64,000 nt of DNA from Rhizobium sp. NXC24 (GCF_002944315.1 NZ_CP024314.1:2315651-2379650); one strand, 5' to 3'; numbered from the stretch's first letter, positions 27,058-36,659 are shown. A program made the numbers and translations. The notes: generated by a model from the letters alone, not told the origin.

Positions 27058-27360
27058 CTATCCTTTCATCATGGTAACGTCGTCGACCTTGAGGGTGGAT
27101 TTGTTCCTCACAAGGGCGACCAGGATACCGAGGGCGACGGCAACCTCCGCCGCGGTAATTGCAATGACGAAGATCGCGAAGATCTGCCCGCGGAAATCGT
27201 CGTATTGACGTCCAAAAGCGATGAAGTTGATGTTGACCGAGTTGAGCAGTAGTTCCAGCGACATCAGCACGACCAGAATATTGCGCCTGAGCAGCACGCC
27301 CGCTGCTCCGATCACGAAGAGGATCACTGCGAGCAAAATATACCACCAGAGCGGAACCAT
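27058..27360 (-). CDS. nuoK: NuoK, complex I small membrane subunit
   Basis: The 100-residue, three-helix subunit has the family pattern [30 protein letters not shown] with the conserved membrane Glu in SLELLLN and a second Glu in [15 protein letters not shown]. Its start overlaps the nuoJ stop (TGATGG). Confidence 0.95.
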   Translation of the reverse strand: MVPLWWYILLAVILFVIGAAGVLLRRNILVVLMSLELLLNSVNINFIAFGRQYDDFRGQIFAIFVIAITAAEVAVALGILVALVRNKSTLKVDDVTMMKG

Positions 27361-27860
27361 CAGCTCGACTCCTTCCGCGCCAGAACGATAGCCCCGATCA
27401 GTGCCGCCAGCAGAATGACAGAGGCGACTTCAAACGGCAGAAGATAGTCGGAAAAAAGTGTCGTGCTGAGCTGCCTAATCTCATCGCCGCCACGCGCAAC
27501 GACGGGCTCCGTGGCCAAAAAGCGCGGGCTCCGGAGAACCAGCACGAGCATCTCGACGCCAAGCAGAACGAGCAGCACCAGAGCCGGCAGATTGCCACCC
27601 GGCAAGAACCGCTGCAACACCGCTTCGCGCACATCAATCATCATGATCACGAATAGGAACAGGACCATGATCGCGCCGACATAGACGAAGATCTGGATGG
27701 CCGCGAGCAACGGCGCCCCGAGCAAGACGAAAATTGCGGAAACCTGCAGGAAACACGCCATCAGCGCCAATGCGCTGTGAACCGGATTGCGCGCCACGAC
27801 GACCATCAGGGCCGCGATCACGGACACCGTAGCGAACAGAAGAAAGAACCCCTGATCCAT
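27360..27860 (-). CDS. nuoJ: NuoJ, complex I membrane subunit
   Basis: The 166-residue, five-helix subunit shows [50 protein letters not shown], the pi-bulge helix region of NuoJ. A GGGAGGG site precedes the ATG at 27860. It is the first gene of the 14-gene minus-strand operon (nuoJ to nuoG), so the operon promoter must lie in 27861-28049. Confidence 0.94.
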   Translation of the reverse strand: MDQGFFLLFATVSVIAALMVVVARNPVHSALALMACFLQVSAIFVLLGAPLLAAIQIFVYVGAIMVLFLFVIMMIDVREAVLQRFLPGGNLPALVLLVLLGVEMLVLVLRSPRFLATEPVVARGGDEIRQLSTTLFSDYLLPFEVASVILLAALIGAIVLARKESS

Positions 27861-28049
27861 CGACGCGACCCTCCCACGCGAGCTCTCACTCGGCGCGAGA
27901 TGGCCGGATTCGAGTTAGCTCCGCACTTCAGGTGCATTCACAAATTGTGCCCTAGTATTAGGTTTTTCACAAGATTGTTGTCGCTAGCGGAGCAACCAAG
28001 CCGGTCCGAATGTGATGAAAACACCTCCGAAGGTCTATAAGGTGGCCGA
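27861..28049 (-). promoter_or_regulatory. Upstream region of the nuoJ-nuoG operon with a small palindrome
   Basis: The 189-bp interval contains the perfect 11-bp palindrome CACAAATTGTG (27939-27949) and a related half-degenerate copy CACAAGATTGTTG 30 bp away. These could be an operator for the nuo operon. A weak hairpin CACCT/AGGTG (28022-28044) followed by TTTT on the minus strand could end the preceding ABC operon. Neither has been matched to a known regulator. Confidence 0.4.
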
Positions 28050-28832
28050 TCAGGTATTTCTTGCCTCATCGGCTGTCAGCGCAGTCTCCCGCGTGCCGGA
28101 AACAATTATCTCCAAGACTTCGTGCTCGTCAGTGTTTTTGATGTAGCGGTCGCCGACATATTCACCGCGCTTGAGGACCATAACGCGATCACCCACAGCG
28201 AAAATATCGACCAGGCGGTGCGAGATGATGATCTGAGCAACGCCTTGTTTCTTCAACTCGAGCATGGTTTCGAGCAGCCGTTCGGTCGCCATCACGGAGA
28301 GGTTGGCGGTCGGCTCGTCGAGAATTACGACGCGCGGGTCGAACGAGATCGCCCGGGCAATCGCCACGGATTGCTGACGGCCGCCCGACAGGCTCTCAAC
28401 CTTTTGATAGACGGAGTTGACGTCGACTTTGAGCCGTTTCAGCACGCCATCGGCTTCCGCATACATCTTCCGGCGGTTGACGAAGGGGCCCTTGAGCGGC
28501 CAACGGCCGAGAAAGATGTTTTGACCGACGTCCATGTTCCCGCAAAGCGCGAAGTCCTGATAGATCATTTCAATGCCGACATCGCGGCTCTCATGCGGGC
28601 TCTTGAAGTGCACCGCTTGACCGGCAACAAGGATTTCACCCGCATCCCGTTGATAGGCACCGGTCAGGATTTTCATCAGAGTGGATTTGCCGGCGGAGTT
28701 GTCACCGACCAGGCCAAGAATTTCCCCGGGATAGAGCACCAGGTCGACTTTGCGGAGCGCCTGCACAGCTCCGAAAGCCTTTTCGACGCCTCGCATTTCC
28801 ACAATCGGCTGTAGTGTTATCTCGTCAGCCAT
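28050..28832 (-). CDS. Sugar-type ABC transporter ATP-binding protein (single domain)
   Basis: The 260-residue ATPase has Walker A GDNSAGKST, Q-loop IYQDFAL, signature LSGGRQQ, Walker B VVILDEP and the switch His in IISHRLVDI. It is most like the single-domain FrcA-type ATPases of the CUT2 (ribose/fructose) group, not the usual double RbsA. It overlaps the permease gene by 8 bp. Two copies would be needed per transporter. Confidence 0.92.
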   Translation of the reverse strand: MADEITLQPIVEMRGVEKAFGAVQALRKVDLVLYPGEILGLVGDNSAGKSTLMKILTGAYQRDAGEILVAGQAVHFKSPHESRDVGIEMIYQDFALCGNMDVGQNIFLGRWPLKGPFVNRRKMYAEADGVLKRLKVDVNSVYQKVESLSGGRQQSVAIARAISFDPRVVILDEPTANLSVMATERLLETMLELKKQGVAQIIISHRLVDIFAVGDRVMVLKRGEYVGDRYIKNTDEHEVLEIIVSGTRETALTADEARNT

Positions 28833-31080
28833 GGATGCCTTCCTCTGTTCGCGCGCGCCTTGCGAGGCGCGCTCGCAGGCGTCCGAAGATATTGGCCTGG
28901 CGCACCCATATATCGATCAGCACCGCGACAATGAGGATGACGCCGATGAAGACATTGATCCAGTGCTGCGGCATGCTGAACCCCTGAACGTTGAGCTGAA
29001 GGAGCGCCCGAACGAGCGTGATAACAGCCGCGCCCGCCAGCGAACCGATCACCGTGCCATAACCGCCGAAGATTGATCCGCCGCCAATGATGACCGACGC
29101 TATGGCGTCAAGCTCACGGAACTGGCCGGCGACCGGATTGAAGCTGCGGAAGTATGCGACGTTGATAATGCCGGCCATCGTTGCGCAGAGCGCGGCCAGC
29201 AAAAGGGAGATGAAGCGTACCCGGTTCGTGTTGATGCCGGCGTAGGCAGCGGCACGGACGTTGCCGCCGGCGGCACAGACCTTCAGCCCGAACGGTGTGT
29301 AGGCAAGCACGATGCCGGCGATGATGGCGACGAAAAACATCCAGATCGTCTGGACGCTGACGACCTCAGCCACCGTGCGAATGATCCCCTGCGGCAACGT
29401 AAGGCCGAAATGGAGGAGAACGTCATTCATTTTTCGACCAAGAAGATTGTAACCTTCCGGCCAGCCGGTCAATTGTTGTCCGGCGACAAACCAGGCGGCC
29501 ATGCCGCGTGCAATGTAAAACATGCCGAGCGTGGCTATGAAGGCGGGGAGTTTGAAGCCGATTGTCACGACGGCGTTGACGAGTCCGGCGACCATCCCCA
29601 CCAGCAAGGCCATGGTAACTGCGGTGAGCGGATCGGCACCCAGCACCTTCAAGAAATAGGCTGCGGTGCTGCCGGCCAAGGCGAGCACCGCACCGACGGA
29701 GAGATCGATGTCGCCGGCCGCGATGACGTAGGTGAGACCGACTGTAATGATTGCCAGCTCCGTGTAGTTGAGCAGGATGGCAAAGGTGTTGGACAGGTAC
29801 CACCAGTAATCCGGCCTTAGTGCAAGGCCCGTCAGCCACAACACGATTGTGAGGATAATCGCGAGAGCGTCGCGTCGGGCGAGAAATTTGCCGAGTCCCG
29901 TCGCAGACAGTGCCGTATCGGTCGCCATAGCTCCCTTGGTCTGGACGCCCTCAAGTGCCACGCCACCCATTTCATAAGCGGGCGGCGGCGGCCTACCGCG
30001 AAGCCACGCCCAAAGCCGGCCCGCGATCTGCCGGCGAATGAGGATAGGCTCAACAAGCACGGCGATAACAAGAAGCAGACCTAGAAAAACCAGCACCGCA
30101 CCCGCGGGCAGCGTGAACTTGGCGCCGACGGCAATGCTTTCACCGTCGATAACGACAGTCCGCGTGATCGGCCAGCCTTCACGCAAGACCTTGTCGATCA
30201 GGACGACGACCGCAGTGCCAAGACACGATCCGATGACCCGCCCGCGCCCACCAAGGATCGACGCACCACCAATAATGACAGATGCTATGACGGTGAGCTC
30301 CCAGCTTACGCCGTAGAGAGGCGTCACGCCCTTGTCCTGCGCAGCCGACAGGAGAGCGGCAAGTGTGGCGCAAAGCGACGAGAGCAGATATGCGCGAATG
30401 CGCACCCAGCGCGTGCGAATGCCGGCATAGACTGCCGCTTGTTCGTTTCCCCCGGTGGCGAAAGTCTCGTAACCCCAGCGGGTCCCGGCAAGCACATAGG
30501 CCCCGATGGCAGCGATGAGGAAGAAGATCGCAATCTGGTTGTTGAACCCCAAAGCATTTGTCTCCCCCAGGTGGAAGAGCAGCGGATGGTCTTTCGCCTT
30601 GTCGGAATAGTAGATCGCCTGTCCATGTGTGAACGCGAGCACGAAGCCACGACCGATGAAAAGCATTGTCAATGTCGCTATGAACGCAGGTACCTTCAGG
30701 ATCGTAACAAACGCGCCGTTGATCAAGCCAATGGCCGTGCCCAGCAGCACACAGAGGATCACCGACGTCGTAACGCTGAAATCGAGAAAGTTCGGGGCAA
30801 AGAGTCTGGCAAAGACGACAGCGACCAGGCCATATGTCGATCCGACCGAAAGATCGAGATCCCTGTTGGCGATCACAAACGTCATTCCTACCGCGATGAT
30901 CCCCACACGGGAAGTGTCACGGAGAAGCGCATGCAGGGCTTCGGTTGATCCGAAAAACGCCGGATTGACGAGAGTGCCGCCAAGATAGAGCAACGCAAGG
31001 AAGATCAACAGCCCGACCTCCCAGCCACCAGCGAGCTGAGGTGGCGCACGGCCCAGCGATGTCGTCGCAGTAAGCGCCAT
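28825..31080 (-). CDS. Fused tandem CUT2-type ABC permease
   Basis: The 751-residue protein contains two complete BPD_transp_2 permease domains, about residues 20-330 and 400-740. Each half repeats the same landmarks: NRDLDLSVGSTYGLVAV versus AAGDIDLSVGAVLALAG, PAFIATLTMLFIGRGF versus PAFIATLGMFYIARGM, and ASVIIGGASILGG versus ASVIIGGGSIFGG. Normally CUT2 permeases are one-domain proteins that dimerise. The fusion allows the two halves to differ. It lies between the binding protein and the single-domain ATPase. Confidence 0.92.
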   Translation of the reverse strand: MALTATTSLGRAPPQLAGGWEVGLLIFLALLYLGGTLVNPAFFGSTEALHALLRDTSRVGIIAVGMTFVIANRDLDLSVGSTYGLVAVVFARLFAPNFLDFSVTTSVILCVLLGTAIGLINGAFVTILKVPAFIATLTMLFIGRGFVLAFTHGQAIYYSDKAKDHPLLFHLGETNALGFNNQIAIFFLIAAIGAYVLAGTRWGYETFATGGNEQAAVYAGIRTRWVRIRAYLLSSLCATLAALLSAAQDKGVTPLYGVSWELTVIASVIIGGASILGGRGRVIGSCLGTAVVVLIDKVLREGWPITRTVVIDGESIAVGAKFTLPAGAVLVFLGLLLVIAVLVEPILIRRQIAGRLWAWLRGRPPPPAYEMGGVALEGVQTKGAMATDTALSATGLGKFLARRDALAIILTIVLWLTGLALRPDYWWYLSNTFAILLNYTELAIITVGLTYVIAAGDIDLSVGAVLALAGSTAAYFLKVLGADPLTAVTMALLVGMVAGLVNAVVTIGFKLPAFIATLGMFYIARGMAAWFVAGQQLTGWPEGYNLLGRKMNDVLLHFGLTLPQGIIRTVAEVVSVQTIWMFFVAIIAGIVLAYTPFGLKVCAAGGNVRAAAYAGINTNRVRFISLLLAALCATMAGIINVAYFRSFNPVAGQFRELDAIASVIIGGGSIFGGYGTVIGSLAGAAVITLVRALLQLNVQGFSMPQHWINVFIGVILIVAVLIDIWVRQANIFGRLRARLARRARTEEGIHG

Positions 31081-31160
31081 GATTTCTACCGACCAATCCT
31101 TGCCACCCGCGTTGCGGGAGGGCTTGTGCCCTCCCGCATTCTCCAGATGCTTCGAGCGGC

Positions 31161-32243
31161 TTAGTTTTCGAAGCGCTTGCCAACCTTTGCGACCGTGTCC
31201 TTCGTCACGAGCTGGGCTCGCGTGTCGAGATTGGCGGCCGCAATGCCACGATCAATTTGCAGATAGAGCTGCATGACAGGCCAGAAGCCCTGCAGGAAAG
31301 GTTGCTGTCCCAGCGAGCCGGTCAGATTTCCAGCGGCAATACCTTCCTGCTGCGCCGGGCCGAGATCGAAACCAAAACTGCAGAACTTGCCGGTCCGCCC
31401 CATCTGAGCCACTGCCTTGACGAGCGGTGGCGTAAAGACGTTGTTGGCTGTGAAGGCGCCGACCACGTCGCCGCGGGATTCGAAAAGCGAAACAAGTGCG
31501 TTGACCGGATCGTTCGGGTTGGTGTCGATGCCGACATTCTCCGGACCCGCGTCAACCTTGAAGGCGTCGAGCTTACCGGCGTCCTTCAGCGTCTTGACGA
31601 TGGCGTTGAAAGCGGCGGTCACGCGATTGTTCACCTCGATGTTGCCCATCGCAGTGGAGGACGGCAGGACAATCGAGCCGCTGGTCGCTCCGCTTGCGAG
31701 CACGCATTTTGCGAGCGCCTCACCGCCGATTGCCGCCGCCGACGCATCCTGACCGGTATGGCTTATGCTGCTCCGGTCCAAGAGGTTCGCATCGAACGAG
31801 TTGGTTGTGGCAACTGGGATACCAGCCGCTTCGGCAGCCTTGACGATATCATTATAGGCGCCGACCTGCGGCGTCGTCATGATAATCCCGTCAATGGTCG
31901 GATCTTGAACGATCTGGTTGAGGATCTCGATCTCGCGGGCGGGATCGTCCACGGGCGATTCCGAACCCAGCAGCAATATCTTGGCCCCGATCATGTTGCC
32001 GGCAACGGTCGCGCCGACATAGACAGGGTCAAAAAAGCCGTTGCCCGCTGTGTGCGTTACAATTGCGAAGGTCAAATGACCATCAGCCGAATGGAAATTC
32101 TTCGTGCCGGGATCTTCCTTGGCGGCTTCAGCGAAATTGTAGCCGCCAACCGCCTTCTCGACGCTGCCGGACTGCGCAAATGCATGCGAGATGCCAAGTG
32201 ATAGTGCCGCGGCCGATACCGTGTACAGCAAAATCCGCCTCAT
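31161..32243 (-). CDS. Periplasmic sugar-binding protein of ABC transporter
   Basis: The start at 32243 has AGGGAGGACCAATC upstream and yields a clear signal peptide (MRRILLYTVSAAALSLGISHAFAQ), total 360 residues. The periplasmic-binding-protein type 1 fold is seen in VTHTAGNGFFDPVYVGATVAGNMIGAKILLLG, NQIVQDPTIDGIIMTTP and GAFTANNVFTPPLVKAV. It delivers an unidentified sugar or sugar-like ligand to the fused permease. The signal-peptide and context calls are firm; the ligand is not. Confidence 0.92.
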   Translation of the reverse strand: MRRILLYTVSAAALSLGISHAFAQSGSVEKAVGGYNFAEAAKEDPGTKNFHSADGHLTFAIVTHTAGNGFFDPVYVGATVAGNMIGAKILLLGSESPVDDPAREIEILNQIVQDPTIDGIIMTTPQVGAYNDIVKAAEAAGIPVATTNSFDANLLDRSSISHTGQDASAAAIGGEALAKCVLASGATSGSIVLPSSTAMGNIEVNNRVTAAFNAIVKTLKDAGKLDAFKVDAGPENVGIDTNPNDPVNALVSLFESRGDVVGAFTANNVFTPPLVKAVAQMGRTGKFCSFGFDLGPAQQEGIAAGNLTGSLGQQPFLQGFWPVMQLYLQIDRGIAAANLDTRAQLVTKDTVAKVGKRFEN

Positions 32244-32596
32244 GATTGGTCCTCCCTTGAACCGAGGGAGAAAAGCCGTTCGGGCGCAATTTATCGGGAA
32301 TGGGGCCGAAGGCTTTTTCCCATTTGCTAATATTCTTCGCAATTCTGATGCAAGTAAACGGTCAACTCATCGTATTGGCGAATTTGTTCGCTCCGAAAAC
32401 ACCCGATGATCGTTTTTGGCGGAATTCGACGGGTCGGCAAGCCTGGAAAAGTTTCTGGCAGGTCAGTTCCGACCGCGTTCCCCGATCCGATTTAGGATCT
32501 GACGGGCGAGCCCAAGCCGAAGAATCCGAGCGGAGTTCGCCGCTGCGCGAAGGCTCGTTTGGGTTCGTATGCCGCCAACAGCAACTCGCTGGTCCC
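32244..32596. other. Intergenic interval upstream of the sugar ABC operon
   Basis: This 353-bp stretch separates the end of the AraC gene from the binding-protein gene, both on minus. It must carry the operon promoter and probably the AraC target. I see no credible gene or strong repeat in it. Confidence 0.5.
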
Positions 32597-33646
32597 TCAC
32601 GCGACCAATGTGACTTTAACTGAACCCGATCCATCATGGTTGAGGGAGGCGTCCAGATCGATATGAACCCTTTCGGCGATACCGGAGAGGTAGTCCCGCG
32701 GCGTATTTCCGAACGCTCTTCGGAATGTTCGCTGAAAGTAAGAAAGATCTGAGAAGCCGGCCTCGAAGGCAATTGTGGATATGAGTTCGACCCGCCTTCC
32801 CGCGATAATCTGGTCTATTTCCTTTCTCGCATGCTCAAGCCGCTTTATCAGCAAATACTTCGTCGGCGTCGTTCCCAACGAGGCGAAGCTACGTTGAACC
32901 TGCCGCATCGACAGGCGTAGCGTGTCTGCCATTTCCCTTATCTTGAAGTCGGGATCACGATAGCGGCTATTGATATATTGCCGGCTTATTCTGAGAGCGT
33001 GATCCATGCCATTGCCCGCAGGGCTCTTGTACTCCTGCTCGCGGTCTGGCGTCTCGCGAAGCATGATGGTCAAAACGCTAAGAAGGGCATCACGCAGCAG
33101 GCTATCGAGCCCGTTTTCCGATGATGTCGTCTGCCTCATTTTCTGAAGCATTGCAGAGATCGCGCCGTTGATCGGATCCAGCCGTGGAAGAAAATTTCCG
33201 CCGACCACCGATCCGCCTAACGCCTTGCCCAAGACATCGCCGCGAGGCAACATGACAAAGCAGAGCTTGTTGAATTCCCCGAAGAAGGTGAATTCCGAAG
33301 GTTCGAGGCTATCGACGAGAACCATGTCCCCGGGTTGCAGCCAGTGAGACAATTCATGCTGGCTTACCAAAGCATTGCCTTCCCGCTGAATGATCAGGAA
33401 GAAATCATCTCTGAAATCGAGGTTTATCTCCCGCCGACTTCTCGACGCCTGCTGGAGATTGGAGCACACCTCCACGAAGCTGATGCCTGCGCCGATCTCG
33501 ATCGATACCTGGCCCTCAGCCTTTTTGTTGCGGGCACTCAAAAGGACGAAGTAGCCGCACATCTTGCGCAAATCCGCTTCGAAAGCCCCGATATCCGACA
33601 TTATGTGCACATCCTGTTTATCGTACCAGTCGGTCTGCGACCGCAT
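32597..33646 (-). CDS. AraC-family transcriptional regulator
   Basis: The C-terminal 100 residues form the double helix-turn-helix (MRQVQRSFASLGTTPTKYLL; STIAFEAGFSDLSYFQRTFRRAFGNTPRDYL). The N-terminal part is an AraC-binding-like ligand domain. The start is uncertain: the first ATG at 33646 is used (349 residues), a GTG lies 9 codons upstream, and an ATG at 33601 has the better AGGA spacing. It is the upstream neighbour of the sugar ABC operon on the same strand and divergent from the peptide-type ABC operon, so it may control either or both. Confidence 0.88.
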   Translation of the reverse strand: MRSQTDWYDKQDVHIMSDIGAFEADLRKMCGYFVLLSARNKKAEGQVSIEIGAGISFVEVCSNLQQASRSRREINLDFRDDFFLIIQREGNALVSQHELSHWLQPGDMVLVDSLEPSEFTFFGEFNKLCFVMLPRGDVLGKALGGSVVGGNFLPRLDPINGAISAMLQKMRQTTSSENGLDSLLRDALLSVLTIMLRETPDREQEYKSPAGNGMDHALRISRQYINSRYRDPDFKIREMADTLRLSMRQVQRSFASLGTTPTKYLLIKRLEHARKEIDQIIAGRRVELISTIAFEAGFSDLSYFQRTFRRAFGNTPRDYLSGIAERVHIDLDASLNHDGSGSVKVTLVA

Positions 33647-34016
33647 TTGGGTCAACACGCCCACTGAAAACACGATCTGTCGCTACAGTCCGCATTTTCC
33701 GTCACTTTTGACCAAGCTTACATGAAACGATTGGTCTTAAATAGCCGTAATGAAACCCCATTCGGCACGCGCAAGCGAGACAAATAACGCGCTCGCAAGT
33801 CGTGAGAAACGAGCCGCATTTAAGGCAAATCCGGGTCAATCCATAGCCGACGCGCTCGTGCCGTTGTGCGGCAGCTTGCCTGCTGTTTGAAAATGCGGTG
33901 CATCGGTCCTGCGCGCAGGACGAGGAAACGGCGGTCAACGCCACATTGCGTATGTAGTCGAGGGCCGGCAGAGAGCCGGCATTCTCCGGGAGGGAGAATA
34001 ATATGGGGGAGAGGAA
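33647..34016. promoter_or_regulatory. Divergent regulatory interval upstream of the SBP5/SMP-30 operon
   Basis: This 370-bp gap lies between the AraC gene and the plus-strand operon. An inverted repeat GACCAA (33710-33715) / TTGGTC (33731-33736) flanks 15 bases. Just before the operon is a GGAGGGAG purine stretch and GGGAGAGGAA immediately before the ATG. No credible gene is seen. Confidence 0.45.
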
Positions 34017-35588
34017 ATGAAGAATTTTTTGACTGGGAATTACGGGCGCCGCGACTTCTTGAAAGCCGGGGCGTTAGCGGGCGCTGCCCTCGCCGGCGGG
34101 ACCTCCTTCGTCGATCATTTTGGAAATCCGCTTGTCACAGAGGCCCGGGCCGCAACGCCAAAGCGCGGCGGCATGCTTATCCACGGTATTCAGGGCGGCA
34201 GCGCCGGCGATTCACTCGATCCGTTCAAGGTGCTTTCGGCGGCGGACTACGCGCGGTTCACGGCACTTTACGAGACATTATGGTCGGCTTCCGCAGCTTA
34301 TACGATCGATCCGTGGCTGATTGAATCGGGCGAACCGAACGCAACGCTGGACGAATGGACAATCCGTCTCAAGAAAGGAATTCAGTTCCATCACGGCAAG
34401 ACGCTGAGCGCCGACGATGTCATCTACAGTGCCCAGCGCTGCCTCGATCCGGCGACGGGAGCCATATATGGCGGTCTGCTGGCAACGCTCGATCTGAAGG
34501 AAACGAAGAAGCTCGACGAGCGCACGGTGCGCTTCAAGCTCAAATCCGGCATGATTTGTTTTCCGGAGGCCGCATCACTTGCCTTGCCGATCGTCCCGAC
34601 GGACTTCGACCTCGCAAAGCCAGTCGGGACCGGTCCATTCAAACTGCAAAGCTTTGTGCCGGGCCAGCAATCCGTCATGGTGCGGAACGAGAACTACTGG
34701 CGCGATGGACGTCCCTATGTGGACGGCATTACGCATGTCAATTTCAACGACGAAACCGCAAGGATCAATGCCTTGCAGGGCGGCCAGATCAACATGGCCG
34801 ATTTCGTATCCTTCCCGTTGATCCGCGTCCTCGCTGCGGACACCAGCCTCCAGATTAATCGCAGCGAGACAGTCAGCTTTATCCCACTCAACGTGCGGGT
34901 CGACCAGAAGCCCTATGACGATGTGCGGGTTCGCGAAGCACTCAAACTGCTCGTTGATCGCGATGCCATGGTTAAGGGTGCCTATCTGGGCGAAGGCCGC
35001 ATCGCTAACGATCTCTATGCGCCTCTTGACCCCTTGTTCAATAAGGATTTGCCGCGGCGTCAGCACGATCCCGATAAGGCGAAGTTCCTGCTCAAGCAGG
35101 CCGGATTCGAAAATCTTCAAGTCGAATTGACGACCAGCGATCTCGGCTCCGGCGTGCTCACCTCGACCGAACTATACGCTGCGCAGGCGCGATCGGCAGG
35201 CGTCGACGTGAAGCTGAACAAGGTGGATTCCGCCGCATTCTATGGCGATCAGTATGGAAAGTGGAGCTTTTCTCCGAACCTTCAGCCGCCCTACAATTAT
35301 TTCGTCACACTGATGCAGGCGGACGGTCCGACTTCGAGCCTCAATCTCTCGCATTTCAATGACGAGGAATTCTCCGGCCTGTTCTACAAGGCGCTTGCTG
35401 AAGCAGACGATGCAAAGCGGACATCGATGGCCCATCGTATGCAGGAAATCCAATACCAAAAAGGTGGCACGATTATCTGGGGCTTCCAAAATTCAGTCGA
35501 CTTCACTCGTGGTGTGGCTGGAATCGCACCTGATGTGTCCGGTTTCTCCACCTACCGGTCCGCAGATCTCTGGATTGAAGAGCAATGA
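34017..35588 (+). CDS. Extracellular solute-binding protein family 5 (peptide/nickel type) with Tat signal
   Basis: The 523-residue protein begins with a twin-arginine signal (RRDFLK at 11-16, followed by AGALAGAALAGG), so it is exported folded. The SBP5 fold is evident in LIESGEPNATLDEWTIRLKKGIQFHHGKTLSADDVIYSAQR, GTGPFKLQSFVPGQQSVMVRNENYW and VRVREALKLLVDRDAMVKGAYLGEG. It is the first gene of a long co-oriented operon and feeds the two Dpp-like permeases downstream. The ligand need not be a peptide: this family also takes up glycosides, opines and other small molecules. Confidence 0.92.
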   Translation: MKNFLTGNYGRRDFLKAGALAGAALAGGTSFVDHFGNPLVTEARAATPKRGGMLIHGIQGGSAGDSLDPFKVLSAADYARFTALYETLWSASAAYTIDPWLIESGEPNATLDEWTIRLKKGIQFHHGKTLSADDVIYSAQRCLDPATGAIYGGLLATLDLKETKKLDERTVRFKLKSGMICFPEAASLALPIVPTDFDLAKPVGTGPFKLQSFVPGQQSVMVRNENYWRDGRPYVDGITHVNFNDETARINALQGGQINMADFVSFPLIRVLAADTSLQINRSETVSFIPLNVRVDQKPYDDVRVREALKLLVDRDAMVKGAYLGEGRIANDLYAPLDPLFNKDLPRRQHDPDKAKFLLKQAGFENLQVELTTSDLGSGVLTSTELYAAQARSAGVDVKLNKVDSAAFYGDQYGKWSFSPNLQPPYNYFVTLMQADGPTSSLNLSHFNDEEFSGLFYKALAEADDAKRTSMAHRMQEIQYQKGGTIIWGFQNSVDFTRGVAGIAPDVSGFSTYRSADLWIEEQ

Positions 35589-36361
35589 CGAGGACCGGGA
35601 AGCCCGTAGCGATCGTGACAGGTGGCGGAAGCGGCATCGGCCTTGCTTGTGCTAGGTCACTCGCCTTGGCCGGATATCGGCTTGTCATCAACGGCCGGCG
35701 TCAACGCACACTCGATGAGGCGGCGCACTCCATCCTCAGCACGGTCGCCGACGCGGAAATAGAAACGGTCAGCGGCAGCGTCGCCAACTCGTCCGATGTC
35801 GATGCGGTTTTCGTTCGCGCGGCAAGCGCTTACGGCCGTCTGGACGCTGTTGTCAGTGCAGCGGCTGCCCTTCATGTCGCCAATTTCAAAGATATGAAGT
35901 TGCAGGATTGGGACGACATGAACGCCACCGTGCTTCGCGGCGCGGCCTTGATCGCCATGGCTTCGACAAAGGCCTTTCTCGCCGCCGGTACGCATGGGCG
36001 CATGGTGTTCATCTCCTCGATCAGCGCGCGTGTCGCCGATCCGGGTCTTGCGCATTATTGCGCGGCGAAAGCGGGCGTCGACGCGCTCGTGCGGTCCCTT
36101 GCAGTCGACCTGTCCTCCGACGGCATCGTTGCGAACTCTGTCGCCCCGGGCTGGATTCACACGCCCATGATCGGAGAGTTCGTGGAATCCCTGCCCCCCG
36201 GCGCACTCTCGGTCATGAACCCTCAGGCACGCGCGGCTAACCCTGACGAAGTTGCGAAAGTGGTCCGGTTCCTGGTGGTGGACGCCCCGGACTTCCTCAC
36301 CGGATCGACCATCACGGTGGATGGCGGTCAAACTATCATGAACCACGTAATCGATGGATGA
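35585..36361 (+). CDS. Short-chain dehydrogenase/reductase
   Basis: The 258-residue classical SDR has the cofactor motif TGGGSGIG (12-19), catalytic Ser in VFISSIS, the YxxxK pair as Tyr158 and Lys162 in YCAAK, and the C-terminal TGSTITVDGGQ. It overlaps the binding-protein stop by 4 bp (ATGA). NAD(P)-dependent oxidation of an alcohol or lactol in the operon's catabolic route is likely, with the substrate unknown. Confidence 0.92.
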   Translation: MTRTGKPVAIVTGGGSGIGLACARSLALAGYRLVINGRRQRTLDEAAHSILSTVADAEIETVSGSVANSSDVDAVFVRAASAYGRLDAVVSAAAALHVANFKDMKLQDWDDMNATVLRGAALIAMASTKAFLAAGTHGRMVFISSISARVADPGLAHYCAAKAGVDALVRSLAVDLSSDGIVANSVAPGWIHTPMIGEFVESLPPGALSVMNPQARAANPDEVAKVVRFLVVDAPDFLTGSTITVDGGQTIMNHVIDG

Positions 36362-36659
36362 AATGACAGCATCAGAGAAAACCGGCCTGGTCGAAGTCGT
36401 GCATATTCGCCCGAAAGAGGGCATGGCCGACGCGATCCTGGCCATGCGCCCGCGCTTCTGCAGCGATTTGAGGGAAAAGACACCCGGCTTCATTTCCAAC
36501 GCCTTCTATCAGATGGCCGATGGCACGTTTCTCGACGTCGTTTTGTGGACTGACGCGGCATCGCTTGAGGCCGTGGACGAAAACCATCCGCTGCTCGAGG
36601 AATGGTACGACAAGGTCGAAATCATTTCGATGGAAACAGGAGTGCCTGTCGATGCCTGA
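36354..36659 (+). CDS. Antibiotic biosynthesis monooxygenase (ABM) domain protein
   Basis: The 101-residue product has the ferredoxin-like ABM fold pattern: VEVVHIRPKEGMADAILAMRP, FISNAFYQMADGTFLDVVLWTD and ASLEAVDENHP. Such small dimers act as cofactor-free oxygenases or isomerases, or simply as binding modules. It overlaps the SDR end by 8 bp and the next SMP-30 start by 8 bp; an ATG at 36363 is an alternative start. Confidence 0.82.
   Translation: MDEMTASEKTGLVEVVHIRPKEGMADAILAMRPRFCSDLREKTPGFISNAFYQMADGTFLDVVLWTDAASLEAVDENHPLLEEWYDKVEIISMETGVPVDA

Noticed and set aside
33750..33890. A 46-codon plus-strand frame (MKPHSARASETNN) in the regulatory gap before the SBP5 operon
   Set aside because: No ribosome site and no family resemblance.
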